From Mayfieldus sp963781495 (GTDB taxonomy: Bacteria > Actinomycetota > Thermoleophilia > Solirubrobacterales > 70-9): a stretch of DNA of 64,000 nt. Under the pieces are notes generated by a model, which was not told the origin of the DNA, did not search any database, and was given only the letters and a program-made list of their open reading frames with translations. The stretch's first letter is position 1; every line of letters starts with the position of its first letter. Location of the stretch: contig CAWAFX010000004.1 in assembly GCA_963781495.1 (NCBI GenBank), positions 62,001 to 126,000 on the forward strand, in the 5' to 3' direction. Both the position numbers and the translations under genes were made by a program. Below are positions 1 to 9,257 of the stretch, one piece after another.

Positions 1-98
1 CTCCGTCGCCACAGCAGCGTCCGCCTTCGGGCAGCGCCCTCTGAGGCAGATCGACGTTGGCGTACACCGGCGGGTGCACGATCCTGCCGGTCGGGCCC

Positions 99-380
99 CT
101 AGACCTCCGGCTGGCGCACCTCGCTGGGGTCGGGCAGATAGAGGTCCTCGCCGCAGACCGGGCAGACCTGGACGTAGAGCTTCAGCACCTTGCCGCAGCG
201 CGGACACCGGCGCTCGGGCTCGGACTTCTCGGAGCGGTAGAGGATCACTGCGATCAGCCCCAGCAGGGGCAGGATCGTCCCGATCAGAAACCAGATGAAG
301 AAGGAGCTGCCCTTGGCGCGGCCGATGATCGCGGTTGCGATCCCGAAGCAGAACGCGATGACGAGGTACTCGTTGCCCAC
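99..380 (-). CDS. Small membrane protein with C-terminal zinc ribbon
   Basis: A 93-residue protein of unknown function. The N-terminal half is hydrophobic and reads as two membrane helices (about residues 4-20 and 25-45) separated by a short GRAKGSS turn. The C-terminal half holds two CxxC pairs (CPRCGK, then CPVCGE about 15 residues later), the pattern of a zinc ribbon facing the cytoplasm. The GTG at 380 is chosen as start because the frame upstream runs into the NDH-2 gene and reads as Arg/Pro-rich shadow sequence. It lies 32 bp downstream of ndh on the same strand, so the two may be cotranscribed. The membrane and zinc-ribbon reading is visible in the sequence; no function can be assigned. 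Confidence 0.7.
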   Translation of the reverse strand: MGNEYLVIAFCFGIATAIIGRAKGSSFFIWFLIGTILPLLGLIAVILYRSEKSEPERRCPRCGKVLKLYVQVCPVCGEDLYLPDPSEVRQPEV

Positions 381-412
381 GCGAACATTGTCGCGGGCCG
401 AAGCACCGACCT

Positions 413-1726
413 CTAGTCCAGCGGCTTGTGGCTGCCGCCGTGCTGGTAGGCCTCGTCGCGCAGTGGCTTCGGATGGCCGATCGAGCCGACCTCGGCCAGG
501 TCGCGCTCGAATGGCAGGCTGACCGTCCAGTCGAGCACCGCCCGCACCTTGCGGGCGAGGCCCGGGATCTGGCTCATGTGGTAGGTGCGGGCCATCCACC
601 AGGCCGGAAAGCCGCGAAAGCGCCGGTCGCCGAGCTGGCCGACCGCCTTGTAGCGGCCGAGGTTGACGAATGAGGCCTTGTCGCGGTAGCTGTAGGGGCT
701 CGGGCTGCCGACCCCGAGCTCGGCGGCGATGTTGCGGGCCGCGGCCGGGCCCTGGCGGACCGCCTGCTGCGCGGTGCCCCCCACCTTGCCGCCGTCGGGA
801 TGCGGCACCGAGGCGCAGTCGCCGACCGCCCAGACGCGCTCCATGCCCTCGACCTTCAGGTACTGGTCGACCGGCACCCGGCCGCGGTCGTCGAGCGGCA
901 GCGAGAGGCTGCGCAGGCTGGGGTGCGGCGCCACGCCGGCGGTCCAGACGACGGTCCGGGTCGCCAGCGTCTCTCCGGTCGACAGGGTGGCGCTGTTCTC
1001 GGTCACCGCGTCGAGCGTCGTCCCGAGGCGGATGTCGATCCCGCGTCCGCGCAGCTCGTGCAGTGCGTACTCGGCCAGCCCTGCGTCGGTCTCGGGCAGC
1101 ACCCGGCCCGACGCCTCGACCAGCACCCAGCGCATCCCGTGCAGGCGTGCGCGCGGATAGCGGTCCATCGCGTCGGAGGCGAAGTCCTGCAATTCGGCGA
1201 GCGCCTCCAGCCCGGCGTAACCGCCGCCGACGAAGACATAGGTCAGAAGCTCCTCGCGCCGGGCCGGGTCCTCGGAGTCGTTGGCGGCCTCGAGGGTCTC
1301 GAGCAGGTGGTTGCGGAGCCAGATCGCGTCGGCGAGGCTCTTGAAGCCGATCGCGTGCTGGTCGAGCCCGGGCACCGGCAGCACCCGCGAGACCGAGCCC
1401 AGGGCCAGCAGCAGCGCGTCGTAGCGGACCTCGGCGACCTCGCCCTCGTGATTTCGGATCTCGACCGTACGCGCGGCCGGATCGTGACCGGTGACGGCCC
1501 CGAGGCGCAGGTAAGTGCGGTGAAGGATGTCGCGCAGCGGCGTGACCACGTGGCGCGGCTCCAGCGTCCCCGCTGCGGCCTCGGGCAGAAACGGCGTGTA
1601 GAGGAGGAAGTTGACGTCGTTGACGAGCATCAGCCGCGCCGACTGCTTCGGCATCAGCCGCTCCAGCTGGCGCGCCGCGTAGGCGCCGCCGAACCCACCA
1701 CCGGCTATGACGACGTTCCAGGCCAT
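413..1726 (-). CDS. ndh: Type II NADH dehydrogenase (NDH-2)
   Basis: Single-subunit flavoprotein that oxidises NADH and passes electrons to quinone at the inner face of the membrane without pumping protons. The 437-residue length fits the family. Two Rossmann dinucleotide motifs are visible: GGGFGG at residues 9-14 for FAD and GGGYAG at 167-172 for NADH. A late AVGDCASVPHP segment is the FAD-ribityl contact typical of this fold. The C-terminal part carries the AWWMARTYH segment usually associated with membrane attachment in NDH-2 proteins. ATG start at 1726. Assignment to NDH-2 rather than another pyridine-nucleotide disulphide oxidoreductase rests on overall similarity and on the absence of a redox CxxxxC. 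Confidence 0.9.
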   Translation of the reverse strand: MAWNVVIAGGGFGGAYAARQLERLMPKQSARLMLVNDVNFLLYTPFLPEAAAGTLEPRHVVTPLRDILHRTYLRLGAVTGHDPAARTVEIRNHEGEVAEVRYDALLLALGSVSRVLPVPGLDQHAIGFKSLADAIWLRNHLLETLEAANDSEDPARREELLTYVFVGGGYAGLEALAELQDFASDAMDRYPRARLHGMRWVLVEASGRVLPETDAGLAEYALHELRGRGIDIRLGTTLDAVTENSATLSTGETLATRTVVWTAGVAPHPSLRSLSLPLDDRGRVPVDQYLKVEGMERVWAVGDCASVPHPDGGKVGGTAQQAVRQGPAAARNIAAELGVGSPSPYSYRDKASFVNLGRYKAVGQLGDRRFRGFPAWWMARTYHMSQIPGLARKVRAVLDWTVSLPFERDLAEVGSIGHPKPLRDEAYQHGGSHKPLD

Positions 1727-1738
1727 GCAGTCAAGTTA

Positions 1739-1785
1739 GCCGGTGCTCAAGCACCGGCACTGGCTGGTCAGGCGGCGAAGCCGCC
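1739..1785. repeat. Double-hairpin palindromic element, copy A
   Basis: First arm GCCGGTGCT/AGCACCGGC (1739-1747 and 1750-1758, loop CA), then a 12-nt spacer ACTGGCTGGTCA (1759-1770), then a second hairpin GGCGGC-GAA-GCCGCC (1771-1785). The same architecture recurs at 13485 and 60669 with different stem sequences that stay paired and an almost invariant 12-nt spacer. This copy lies between the triplet-repeat gene and ndh. It has no U-tract, so it is not a simple terminator. Confidence 0.8.
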
Positions 1786-1809
1786 GCACATGGTGGTTAG
1801 CGGGCGGGA

Positions 1810-2121
1810 CTAGCGCGCGGCCCAGGCGACCAGCAGCAGCGCCGAGCCGGCCAGTGCGCCGACCGCGACCCAGGCCGCGCGGGGGTCGCGCTCGCCCATG
1901 ATCGTCCCGTGGGTTCCGGCCGACATCACCGAGCCCCTGGTCGCCGCCGACATCACCGAGCCGAACGACGCCACCGAGGCGACCGAGAACGCCGAGCCGG
2001 CGGAGCCGATCGAGCCCACGGACATGAGCGAGCCCACCGAGCCGATCGAGAGCATCGAGTCCCTGGAGGCGATCGACAGGTAGGAGCCCTGCGACCAGAG
2101 CGACATGCTCGACTCGGCCAT
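1810..2121 (-). CDS. Ser-x-x triplet-repeat, tail-anchored small protein
   Basis: A 103-residue protein I cannot assign to a known family. From residue 4 to residue 73 every third residue is Ser (or Thr at 61, 70 and 73): 24 consecutive S/T-x-x triplets without a register slip. The two residues between are mostly small or aliphatic (IG, VG, LM, AG, AF, VA, FG, VM). A charged break (GERDPR, about 76-81) is followed by a hydrophobic helix at about 82-101 with a terminal Arg, so it looks tail-anchored in the membrane. The ATG overlaps the gatB TGA (TGATG), which implies translational coupling as last gene of the gatCAB operon. The strict period of three suggests a regular threefold-helix or solenoid-like fold; this is inference. 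Confidence 0.8.
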   Translation of the reverse strand: MAESSMSLWSQGSYLSIASRDSMLSIGSVGSLMSVGSIGSAGSAFSVASVASFGSVMSAATRGSVMSAGTHGTIMGERDPRAAWVAVGALAGSALLLVAWAAR

Positions 2122-3557
2122 CAGGCCCCCAGCTTCTCACGGATCAGGCGCTGGACCTCGCCGCCGTCGGCGCGGCCCTTGGTCTCCTTCATCACTGCGC
2201 CGACGATCCGCCCGATCGCCTTCTGGTTGCCCTCGCGAACCTCCGCCGCCGCCTCCGGCTCGGCCTCGATCGCCGACTCGACGACACCTTCGAGCTCGCC
2301 GCTGTCTTCGATCTGGCCAAGGCCTTCGCGCTCGACGATTCCCGCCGGGTCACCACCCTCGGCGATCAACGCCACCAGGACCTGCTTGGCGCTGCCGTGG
2401 GAGACCTGCTTGGCCCCCACCATTACGACCAGCTTCGCCAGCGCCTCGGGCTCCACCTTCGACCCTGCGGGCCCAACCTCGGCGCCTCCCTGGCGCAGGG
2501 CGCCCGCGAGCTCTCCGGTGACCCAGTTGGCGACCGTCTTCGCGTCGGCGCCGTCCGCCGCCTCCAGAGTGCGCTCGAAGTACCCGGCGGTCGGCGGGTC
2601 GCCGGCCAGAAGCGTCGCCAGGTCGGGAGTCAGTCCGAGCTCCCGGTAGCGCTCCGCCCGTTCGGCCGGCAGCTCGGGCAGCGCCTCGCGGGCCTCGCGC
2701 AGCATCTCCTCGGTCGGCGCCAGCGGCACCAGGTCGGGCTCGGGGAAGTAGCGGTAGTCGTGCTCGTACTCCTTCGAGCGCAGCGGCGTCAGCGAGCCGT
2801 CGCCGGGGTCGAAGTGAAGCGTCTCCTGATCGACCTTCTCGCCCGCCTCGAGCAGCCCGCGCTGGCGCTCGATCTCGGCCTCCATGCCCTGCTCGAGGAA
2901 GCGGAAGCTGTTCATGTTCTTGAGCTCGGTCTTCACCCCCAGCTCCTCGCTTCCGGACGGGCGCAGGGAGATGTTGGCGTCGACCCGCAGGCTGCCCTCC
3001 TCCATCCTCGCGTCCGAGACCCCGAGCTGCTGGATCGTCACCCGCAGCAGCTCGGCCCAGTGGCGGGCGTCGGAGGCGCTGCGCAGATCGGGCTCGGTGA
3101 CGATCTCCATCAGCGGCGTCCCGGCGCGGTTGAAGTCGACCAGCGAGGCGCCGGAGCCGTGGATCCGGCCCGACTCGCCGACATGGATCATCTTCGCCGC
3201 GTCCTCCTCGAGGTGGGCGCGGTGGATGCGGACCCCGCCGAGGCGCCCGTGGCGGGCCAGCGGAATGTCGTACTGGCTGATCTGGTACGCCTTCGGATTG
3301 TCGGGATAGAAGTAGTTCTTGCGGTGGAAGATCGAGCGCGGGGCGACCTCGCAGCCCAGCGCGGCGGCGATCATCAGCCCGAAGCGGACCGCCTGCTCGT
3401 TGGTCACCGGCAGCACCCCGGGATGGGCGAGGCAGACCGGGCAGGTGTGGACGTTGGGCTCGTCGCCGAAGCTCAGCGCGCAGCCGCAGAACATCTTCGT
3501 CCGGGTCGAGAGATGGACGTGGATCTCGAGCCCGATCACGACCTCGTAATCAGCCAT
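2121..3557 (-). CDS. gatB: Asp-tRNA(Asn)/Glu-tRNA(Gln) amidotransferase subunit B
   Basis: GatB activates the misacylated Glu-tRNA(Gln) or Asp-tRNA(Asn) by phosphorylation, and the product is then amidated with ammonia from GatA. The 478-residue protein begins with the family signature YEVVIGLEIHVHL and keeps the CGC...CPVCLAHPG zinc/active-site region (about residues 24-48) and RKNYFYPDNPKAYQISQYD (about 79-97). The C-terminal part has the Asp/Glu-rich YqeY-like tail domain ending in IREKLGA. The start overlaps the metallopeptidase stop by 8 nt and the stop overlaps the triplet-repeat gene, so all five genes probably share one transcript. Confidence 0.95.
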   Translation of the reverse strand: MADYEVVIGLEIHVHLSTRTKMFCGCALSFGDEPNVHTCPVCLAHPGVLPVTNEQAVRFGLMIAAALGCEVAPRSIFHRKNYFYPDNPKAYQISQYDIPLARHGRLGGVRIHRAHLEEDAAKMIHVGESGRIHGSGASLVDFNRAGTPLMEIVTEPDLRSASDARHWAELLRVTIQQLGVSDARMEEGSLRVDANISLRPSGSEELGVKTELKNMNSFRFLEQGMEAEIERQRGLLEAGEKVDQETLHFDPGDGSLTPLRSKEYEHDYRYFPEPDLVPLAPTEEMLREAREALPELPAERAERYRELGLTPDLATLLAGDPPTAGYFERTLEAADGADAKTVANWVTGELAGALRQGGAEVGPAGSKVEPEALAKLVVMVGAKQVSHGSAKQVLVALIAEGGDPAGIVEREGLGQIEDSGELEGVVESAIEAEPEAAAEVREGNQKAIGRIVGAVMKETKGRADGGEVQRLIREKLGA

Positions 3558-3830
3558 AGCCGAGCTCCCGGATCTGCTCCTCGCTCATCCCGAAGTGATG
3601 TCCGACCTCGTGCAGCACGGTGCGGCGCACCTCGCGGGCATCGGGGTTGGCGTGCCTGAAGATGACTATTCGCTGCAGCCCGCCCCGAGGGTCATAGACG
3701 CCCATCAGGCCTCCGGGAGGGCTGTCATCGACGATCACCGCGACGTTCTCGAGCCGCTCGCCGATCTCCGGCGGCAGCGAGTCCAACGCCTCGCGCACCG
3801 CGGTCTCACACTCGGCGTCGCTGAGCGGCG

Positions 3831-3834
<4 letters not shown>
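3550..3834 (-). CDS. Minimal zincin-type metallopeptidase
   Basis: A 94-residue protein with the zinc-protease motif HEVGHHFGMSEEQI near residues 75-88. This is an HExxH-like core (here HEVGH) followed by H/G residues, the layout of the small bacterial 'metallopeptidase family' proteins (zincin_1 type). Preceding segments (VAVIVDDSPP, LMGVYDPRGG, RIVIFR) fit the beta strands of that fold. The GTG at 3834 forms a GTGA overlap with the gatA stop; the gene ends 8 nt inside gatB, so it is embedded in the gatCAB operon. The substrate is unknown. The family is recognised with good confidence, the physiological role is not. Confidence 0.85.
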
Positions 3835-5276
<1,442 letters not shown>

Positions 5277-5279
5277 GGC

Positions 5280-5570
5280 TCAGCCCTCGGCCTGCGGCGA
5301 GGGGACGCGGAAGGCGCCCCCCTCGGGCTCGGGAGCCGGCTCGAGGATCTTCTCGCGCGGCCAGCTCGGGCGCGGCTCGTCGGGCCGCAGCACGTTCTCC
5401 AGCTCGACCACATGCGAGGTCGGCTCGACGCCCTCGAGGTCGAGCTGAGAGATGCGGTCGACGTGCTCGAGGATGCCGGAGAGCTCGCGGGCCATCGTCT
5501 CGACCTCGTCGTCGCTGAGCGCGAGGCGGGCGAGGCGGGCGACGTGGAGAACCTGGTCGCGGTCGATCAC
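5280..5570 (-). CDS. gatC: Glutamyl-tRNA(Gln) amidotransferase subunit C
   Basis: Small subunit that wraps around GatA and stabilises the GatCAB complex. The GTG at 5570 gives 96 residues, the family's usual size, beginning VIDRDQVLHVARLARLALS. The SHVVELENVLRPDEPRPSW segment matches the GatC consensus (NVxREDE). The C-terminus is extended by a Pro/Glu-rich stretch. First gene of the gat operon; the divergent gene at 5648 leaves about 77 bp for promoters. Confidence 0.93.
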   Translation of the reverse strand: MIDRDQVLHVARLARLALSDDEVETMARELSGILEHVDRISQLDLEGVEPTSHVVELENVLRPDEPRPSWPREKILEPAPEPEGGAFRVPSPQAEG

Positions 5571-5647
5571 CGTGCGCAGTATGCCGAGTACGTGCGCAGG
5601 CAATGGGCTTCGCCGGCCGGCCGCCCAGCGCATAGGATCTCGCCGCC

Positions 5648-6091
5648 ATGCGGGGAGACCGAGCCGAGAAGTTCGTCGTCTTGAACCTGCGCCTGATGGC
5701 GGCCGGCTTCGCGATCGTCGGGCTGCTGTTCATCGTCTTTCAGAACGGCGTCCTCGACTTCATCTCCGACATCGGCGACGACATCGGGGGCTTTACCCGT
5801 GCCCCGGCAACCGACGAGGAGTTCTGGCTCGCCCTCGCCTTCGCCTACATGGTGGTGATCACCGGGATTTGCGTCCTCGCCCAGTCCGACGTCGTCCGCT
5901 ACCGGCCACTGCTGCTGGTGCTCGCGGTCGGCAAGACGGCGTCCTCGCTGGGCACGCTGGGCTTCTACCTCTTCGACTCCCACGTCCTCATCTACCTGCT
6001 CAACTTCGTCGTCGACGGCTTCCTCGCCATCTCGGCGCTCTGGCTCTACTCGCTCGCCGGGACCGTCAGCCGCCCCGCGGCGCCCGGCTGA
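5648..6091 (+). CDS. Four-helix integral membrane protein
   Basis: A 147-residue protein with four predicted membrane helices (about residues 13-32, 62-81, 88-108 and 112-136) and a short acidic loop (SDIGDDIGG, about 40-48). There is no recognisable domain or catalytic motif. It starts divergently from gatC, and its TGA is followed after about 20 codons in the same frame by the first recognisable residues of the GMC oxidoreductase. Function unknown. Confidence 0.65.
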   Translation: MRGDRAEKFVVLNLRLMAAGFAIVGLLFIVFQNGVLDFISDIGDDIGGFTRAPATDEEFWLALAFAYMVVITGICVLAQSDVVRYRPLLLVLAVGKTASSLGTLGFYLFDSHVLIYLLNFVVDGFLAISALWLYSLAGTVSRPAAPG

Positions 6092-6151
6092 AGGCGCGCG
6101 CCGGGGCTTGCGGCCGCCGAGCAGCGCACCCTGGTCGCGATCTGCGAGGCG

Positions 6152-7997
6152 ATGGCGCCCGGCTATGACGGGCTCCCGGCCGCCCAGCGTGACGTCGACG
6201 TCGCCGGGCCGGTCGGCCGCTTCCTGGCCGAGCTGCCGGCCCGCAACCTCTCGCGGCTGAAGCTCGCCCTGCGCATCTTCGAGTGGCTGCCGTTCCCCTG
6301 GCGCTTCAGCCACCTCGACCTGCCGACCCGGGAGGACTTCCTCGCCAAGCTCGAGGCCTCGCGCTTCGGCCCCTACCACGACCTGCTGCTGATGGCCAAG
6401 GTGCTCTGCACGCTCGGCTATGCGGTGGTGCCGGAGGTAAAGGAGCGGGTCGGCTACGAGGTCAGCTGCGCGCTCGCCGACGGCTCGATCCCGGAGCCGT
6501 CCGGATCGCTCGGCGAGACCACACCGGCGGGCGAGGGCGAGGAATGCGACGTCGTGATCGTCGGCTCGGGGGCGGGCGGTGCCGCGGCGGCGGCGGTGCT
6601 CGCCGAGGCCGGCCACGACGTGATCGTGCTCGAGGCCGGCGGCCACTACGACCGCGACAGCTATCCCCGCGAGCCGATCGAGGCCGTCACCGCCCTCTAC
6701 CGCGAGGCGGGATTGACGGTCGCCGAGGGGCACCCGCCGATCCCGGTCCCGGTCGCCCGCGCGGTCGGCGGCACGACGGTGATCAATTCGGGCACCTGCT
6801 TCCGGGCCCCGCAGCCGATTCTCGAGCGCTGGCGGAGCGAGTTCGGGATCGGCTGGGCGACCGACCTCGACGCCGAGTACTCCGAGGCGGAGGAGTTCTT
6901 GCGCGTCAAGGCGCTCGATCCCGAGCGCATGGGGCGCAATGGCCAGCTGGCGATGGAGGGTGCGCGGGCGCTGGGCGCCAGCGGCGGGCCGATCAGCCGC
7001 AACGCCGGCGACTGCGTCCAGTGCAGCTCCTGCCCCTTCGGCTGCACGATCGACGCCAAGCGCGGGATGCACGTCTCCTACCTGCCGCGGGCGGTCGCCG
7101 CCGGGGCGCGGGTGCGGGCCCGGGTCGAGGCGCAGCGGATCCTGCTCGAGGACGGCCGCGCGATCGGGGTCGAGTGCCTTGCCTCGCCGCAGGCCGAGCG
7201 CAACGGCAGCCGGCGCCGCTACAGCGTCCGCGCAAAGGCCGTGATCGCGGCCGGCGGCGCGCTGGGGACGCCGGAGCTGCTGCTGCGCTCCGGGCTCGGC
7301 GGCGGCCAGGTCGGCCGCAACTTGCACCTGCACCCCGCCTGCTGGATCGGCGCCCGCTACCCGGAGGAGGTCCGGGGCTGGGACGGCGTGATGCAGAGCT
7401 ACTACATCGACCAGTGGGAGGACGAGGGGATCCTGCTCGAGGCGACCTTCACCCCGCTTCCGTTCGGCGGCGCTTGGCTGCTGGGCACCGGCCGCAAGCA
7501 CCAGGAGGCGATGCTCGGTTTCTCAAACATCGGCTCGATCGGCGTCCACCTCTCGGATCGCTCCTCGGGACGGATCGGACTCAGCGGCGACGGCTCGCTG
7601 CGGGCCAGCTACAAGCTCAGCCGGTGACGACGCGAGGCGCCTCGCCTTCGGGATCGCCCGCGCGGCCGAGGTCCATTTCGCCGCCGGGGCGCTCGAGGTC
7701 TACCCCAACGTCGGCCGGGTCGGGACCCTGAAGTTCGGCCAGCTCGCCGACTTCGAAGCGACGGCGATAAAGCCGGCCGAGCTGCGGCTGGAAGCCTTTC
7801 ACCCGATGGGAACGGCGCGGATCGGCTCCGCTGAGGCCGCGGGGGGCGTCTGCACGCCGCAGGGGACCGTCAGCGGGGTCGAGCAGCTCTACGTGGCCGA
7901 TGCGTCGCTCTTCCCGACCTCGGTCGGGGTCAACCCGATGATGACGGTGATCGCGTTCTCGAAGCGGGTCGCCGCCGGGCTGGCCGAGCGACTTTAG
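6152..7997 (+). pseudogene. GMC-family FAD-dependent oxidoreductase, frameshifted
   Basis: Resembles long-chain-alcohol/cholesterol-oxidase-type GMC enzymes. An N-terminal region like gluconate 2-dehydrogenase subunit 3 (AICEAMAPG...) is followed by a Rossmann FAD motif (VVIVGSGAGGAAAAAVLAEAG, about residues 132-152), the GGTTVINSGTC flavin loop and CSSCPFGC. The frame that starts at 6152 stops at TGA 7625-7627 directly after YKLSR. The GMC C-terminal domain, with HPMGT (about 7800) and VNPMMT (about 7932), continues in another frame to TAG 7997. Removing one T at about 7625 would restore SRDDARRL. Conserved residues also extend upstream of the ATG at 6152 (EQRTLVAIC) with no ATG/GTG/TTG in frame after the TGA at 6089. 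Either an indel error or a decaying gene. Confidence 0.75.
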
Positions 7998-8427
7998 ACG
8001 GGCGGTCGTTGCGCACCGCGCGCCAGGAGCCATAGGTGACCGTGGCGACGGCTACCAGTCCGACGAAGAGCCCGTAGCGGGTGTCGAGCCTGCCCGGCGG
8101 CTCGAAGACCCGGTAGAGGGCCAGCAGGGTGCCCAGCGCGGCCACCGGCGCCACGAAGCAGGCGGAGGTGATCGCGGCGTCGGTCTTCGGGCTCCCTGCG
8201 GCCAGCACTGCCAGCGCGACTCCGCCGATCGCCGCCGCGGCAAGGACGAAGTCGGTGAAGCCGAAGGCCTGCCAGGCGTCGAAGTTGTGCCCGCAGTGGT
8301 GACCGGCGAGCGGCACGCAGTAGGGCGAGACCTTGCCGAACCAGGGCATGAACAGGGCGATGAACAGGGCGACGCCGCCGGCGGCGGCTATCACCTCTCC
8401 CCCTCTCAGCCGATCGAGCCTGATCAC
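7930..8427 (-). CDS. Four-helix membrane protein, paralogue 1
   Basis: A 165-residue protein with four hydrophobic segments (about residues 13-30, 57-77, 86-103 and 113-131) and a basic, Ser/Arg-rich cytoplasmic tail. The N-terminus (RLDRLRGGEVIAAAGGVALF...PWFG) matches that of the next gene upstream (NRLRQGEQIAAIAAIVLLL...KWFG), so the two are tandem paralogues. Its 3' end overlaps the convergent GMC gene by 68 bp, so the basic tail is the least certain part. Function unknown. Confidence 0.6.
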   Translation of the reverse strand: MIRLDRLRGGEVIAAAGGVALFIALFMPWFGKVSPYCVPLAGHHCGHNFDAWQAFGFTDFVLAAAAIGGVALAVLAAGSPKTDAAITSACFVAPVAALGTLLALYRVFEPPGRLDTRYGLFVGLVAVATVTYGSWRAVRNDRPSKVARPARRRPASRTRSPSSSG

Positions 8428-8504
8428 AAGAAACCCAACATGGACAAGCTACCGCCCGGAGGCCGCTGCTGGGCGGACCTCCGGGCGGCGGAACTCCTGG
8501 GCCC

Positions 8505-9176
8505 CTAGGCCGAGGGCGGCGGGCCGCTGGGTGGCGGCGGGGGCGGAGGCGGGGGTGCCGCCGGCGGCTCCGGGGAGGGCGGCGGGGCTGCCGGAGGTGG
8601 CGGTGCCGCGGGCGGAGGCGCGGGCTCGCCCGGTCCGCCGCCGTAGTCACCACCGGGCGGCGGGGCTGCTCCGCCGCCACCGCCACCACCACCACCGAGG
8701 CGGTCGGCGGCACCCTGGAAAGTCGACCCCTCGTCCTGCATCGACTTGTAGGCCCCGTAGGTCAGAGCCGCGGCGGCGATCAGACCGATGAAGGCTCCGA
8801 TCTTGCGCGTGTGGTCGAGGCCGGAGACGTTGACCCCGAAGTCAGGCGGGTTGATCAGGCTGTAGAGGATCAGCAGCGTCGAGAGGCCCCCGAGGACGGT
8901 GACGATGACGCTCGCCGCGACCGGGAGGTCGAGCTCGAGGTCAGCGGCCCTCAGGTAGGCCATCCCAAGCGCCGCGAGGACGGTGATGAACAGAACGATG
9001 TCGATGAAGCCGTAAGAACCCCAAGCGTTCTTCGATCCTTCGGCGCTGAAGCCGCCCAGCGGCGTCGAGCCGGAGATCTTGAGGCCGAACCACTTGAAGA
9101 TGAACATGTCCAACAGCAAGACGATCGCCGCGATGGCAGCGATCTGCTCACCTTGTCGCAGCCGGTTGATATCCAT
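8505..9176 (-). CDS. Four-helix membrane protein with Gly/Pro-rich tail, paralogue 2
   Basis: A 223-residue protein. Residues 1-150 form a four-helix membrane domain like its downstream paralogue (xRLRxGExIAA start, WFG after helix 1, a TYGAYKSM segment after helix 4). Residues about 158-223 are low complexity: a run of nine Gly, then Ala/Pro-rich repeats with runs of Pro. The tail is likely disordered. The shared N-terminal motif places it in the same small membrane family; the tail is what differs. A purine-rich AGGAGGG lies just upstream of the ATG at 9176. Function unknown. Confidence 0.7.
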   Translation of the reverse strand: MDINRLRQGEQIAAIAAIVLLLDMFIFKWFGLKISGSTPLGGFSAEGSKNAWGSYGFIDIVLFITVLAALGMAYLRAADLELDLPVAASVIVTVLGGLSTLLILYSLINPPDFGVNVSGLDHTRKIGAFIGLIAAAALTYGAYKSMQDEGSTFQGAADRLGGGGGGGGGAAPPPGGDYGGGPGEPAPPPAAPPPPAAPPPSPEPPAAPPPPPPPPPSGPPPSA

Positions 9177-9257
9177 CCAGAGCCCTCCTTGGACTAGGGG
9201 TTCGGGGCGGACCCTACATGCCCCTTAGGTCGTAGAAAGGTGCTCTGGCCGGGGGTT

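Noticed and set aside
1..98. Gene fragment at the left edge
   Set aside because: No frame shows recognisable protein sequence or a good start; left unannotated.
1898..2083. Plus-strand frame rich in EPxEP/ESIES triplets
   Set aside because: It is the antisense of the Ser-x-x repeat gene; its periodicity is a direct result of the 9-bp repeat on the coding strand.
7616..7632. Programmed +1 frameshift like that of prfB in the GMC gene
   Set aside because: The site reads CGG-TGA-C, without the CTT slippery codon or a Shine-Dalgarno-like sequence just upstream, so an indel is simpler.
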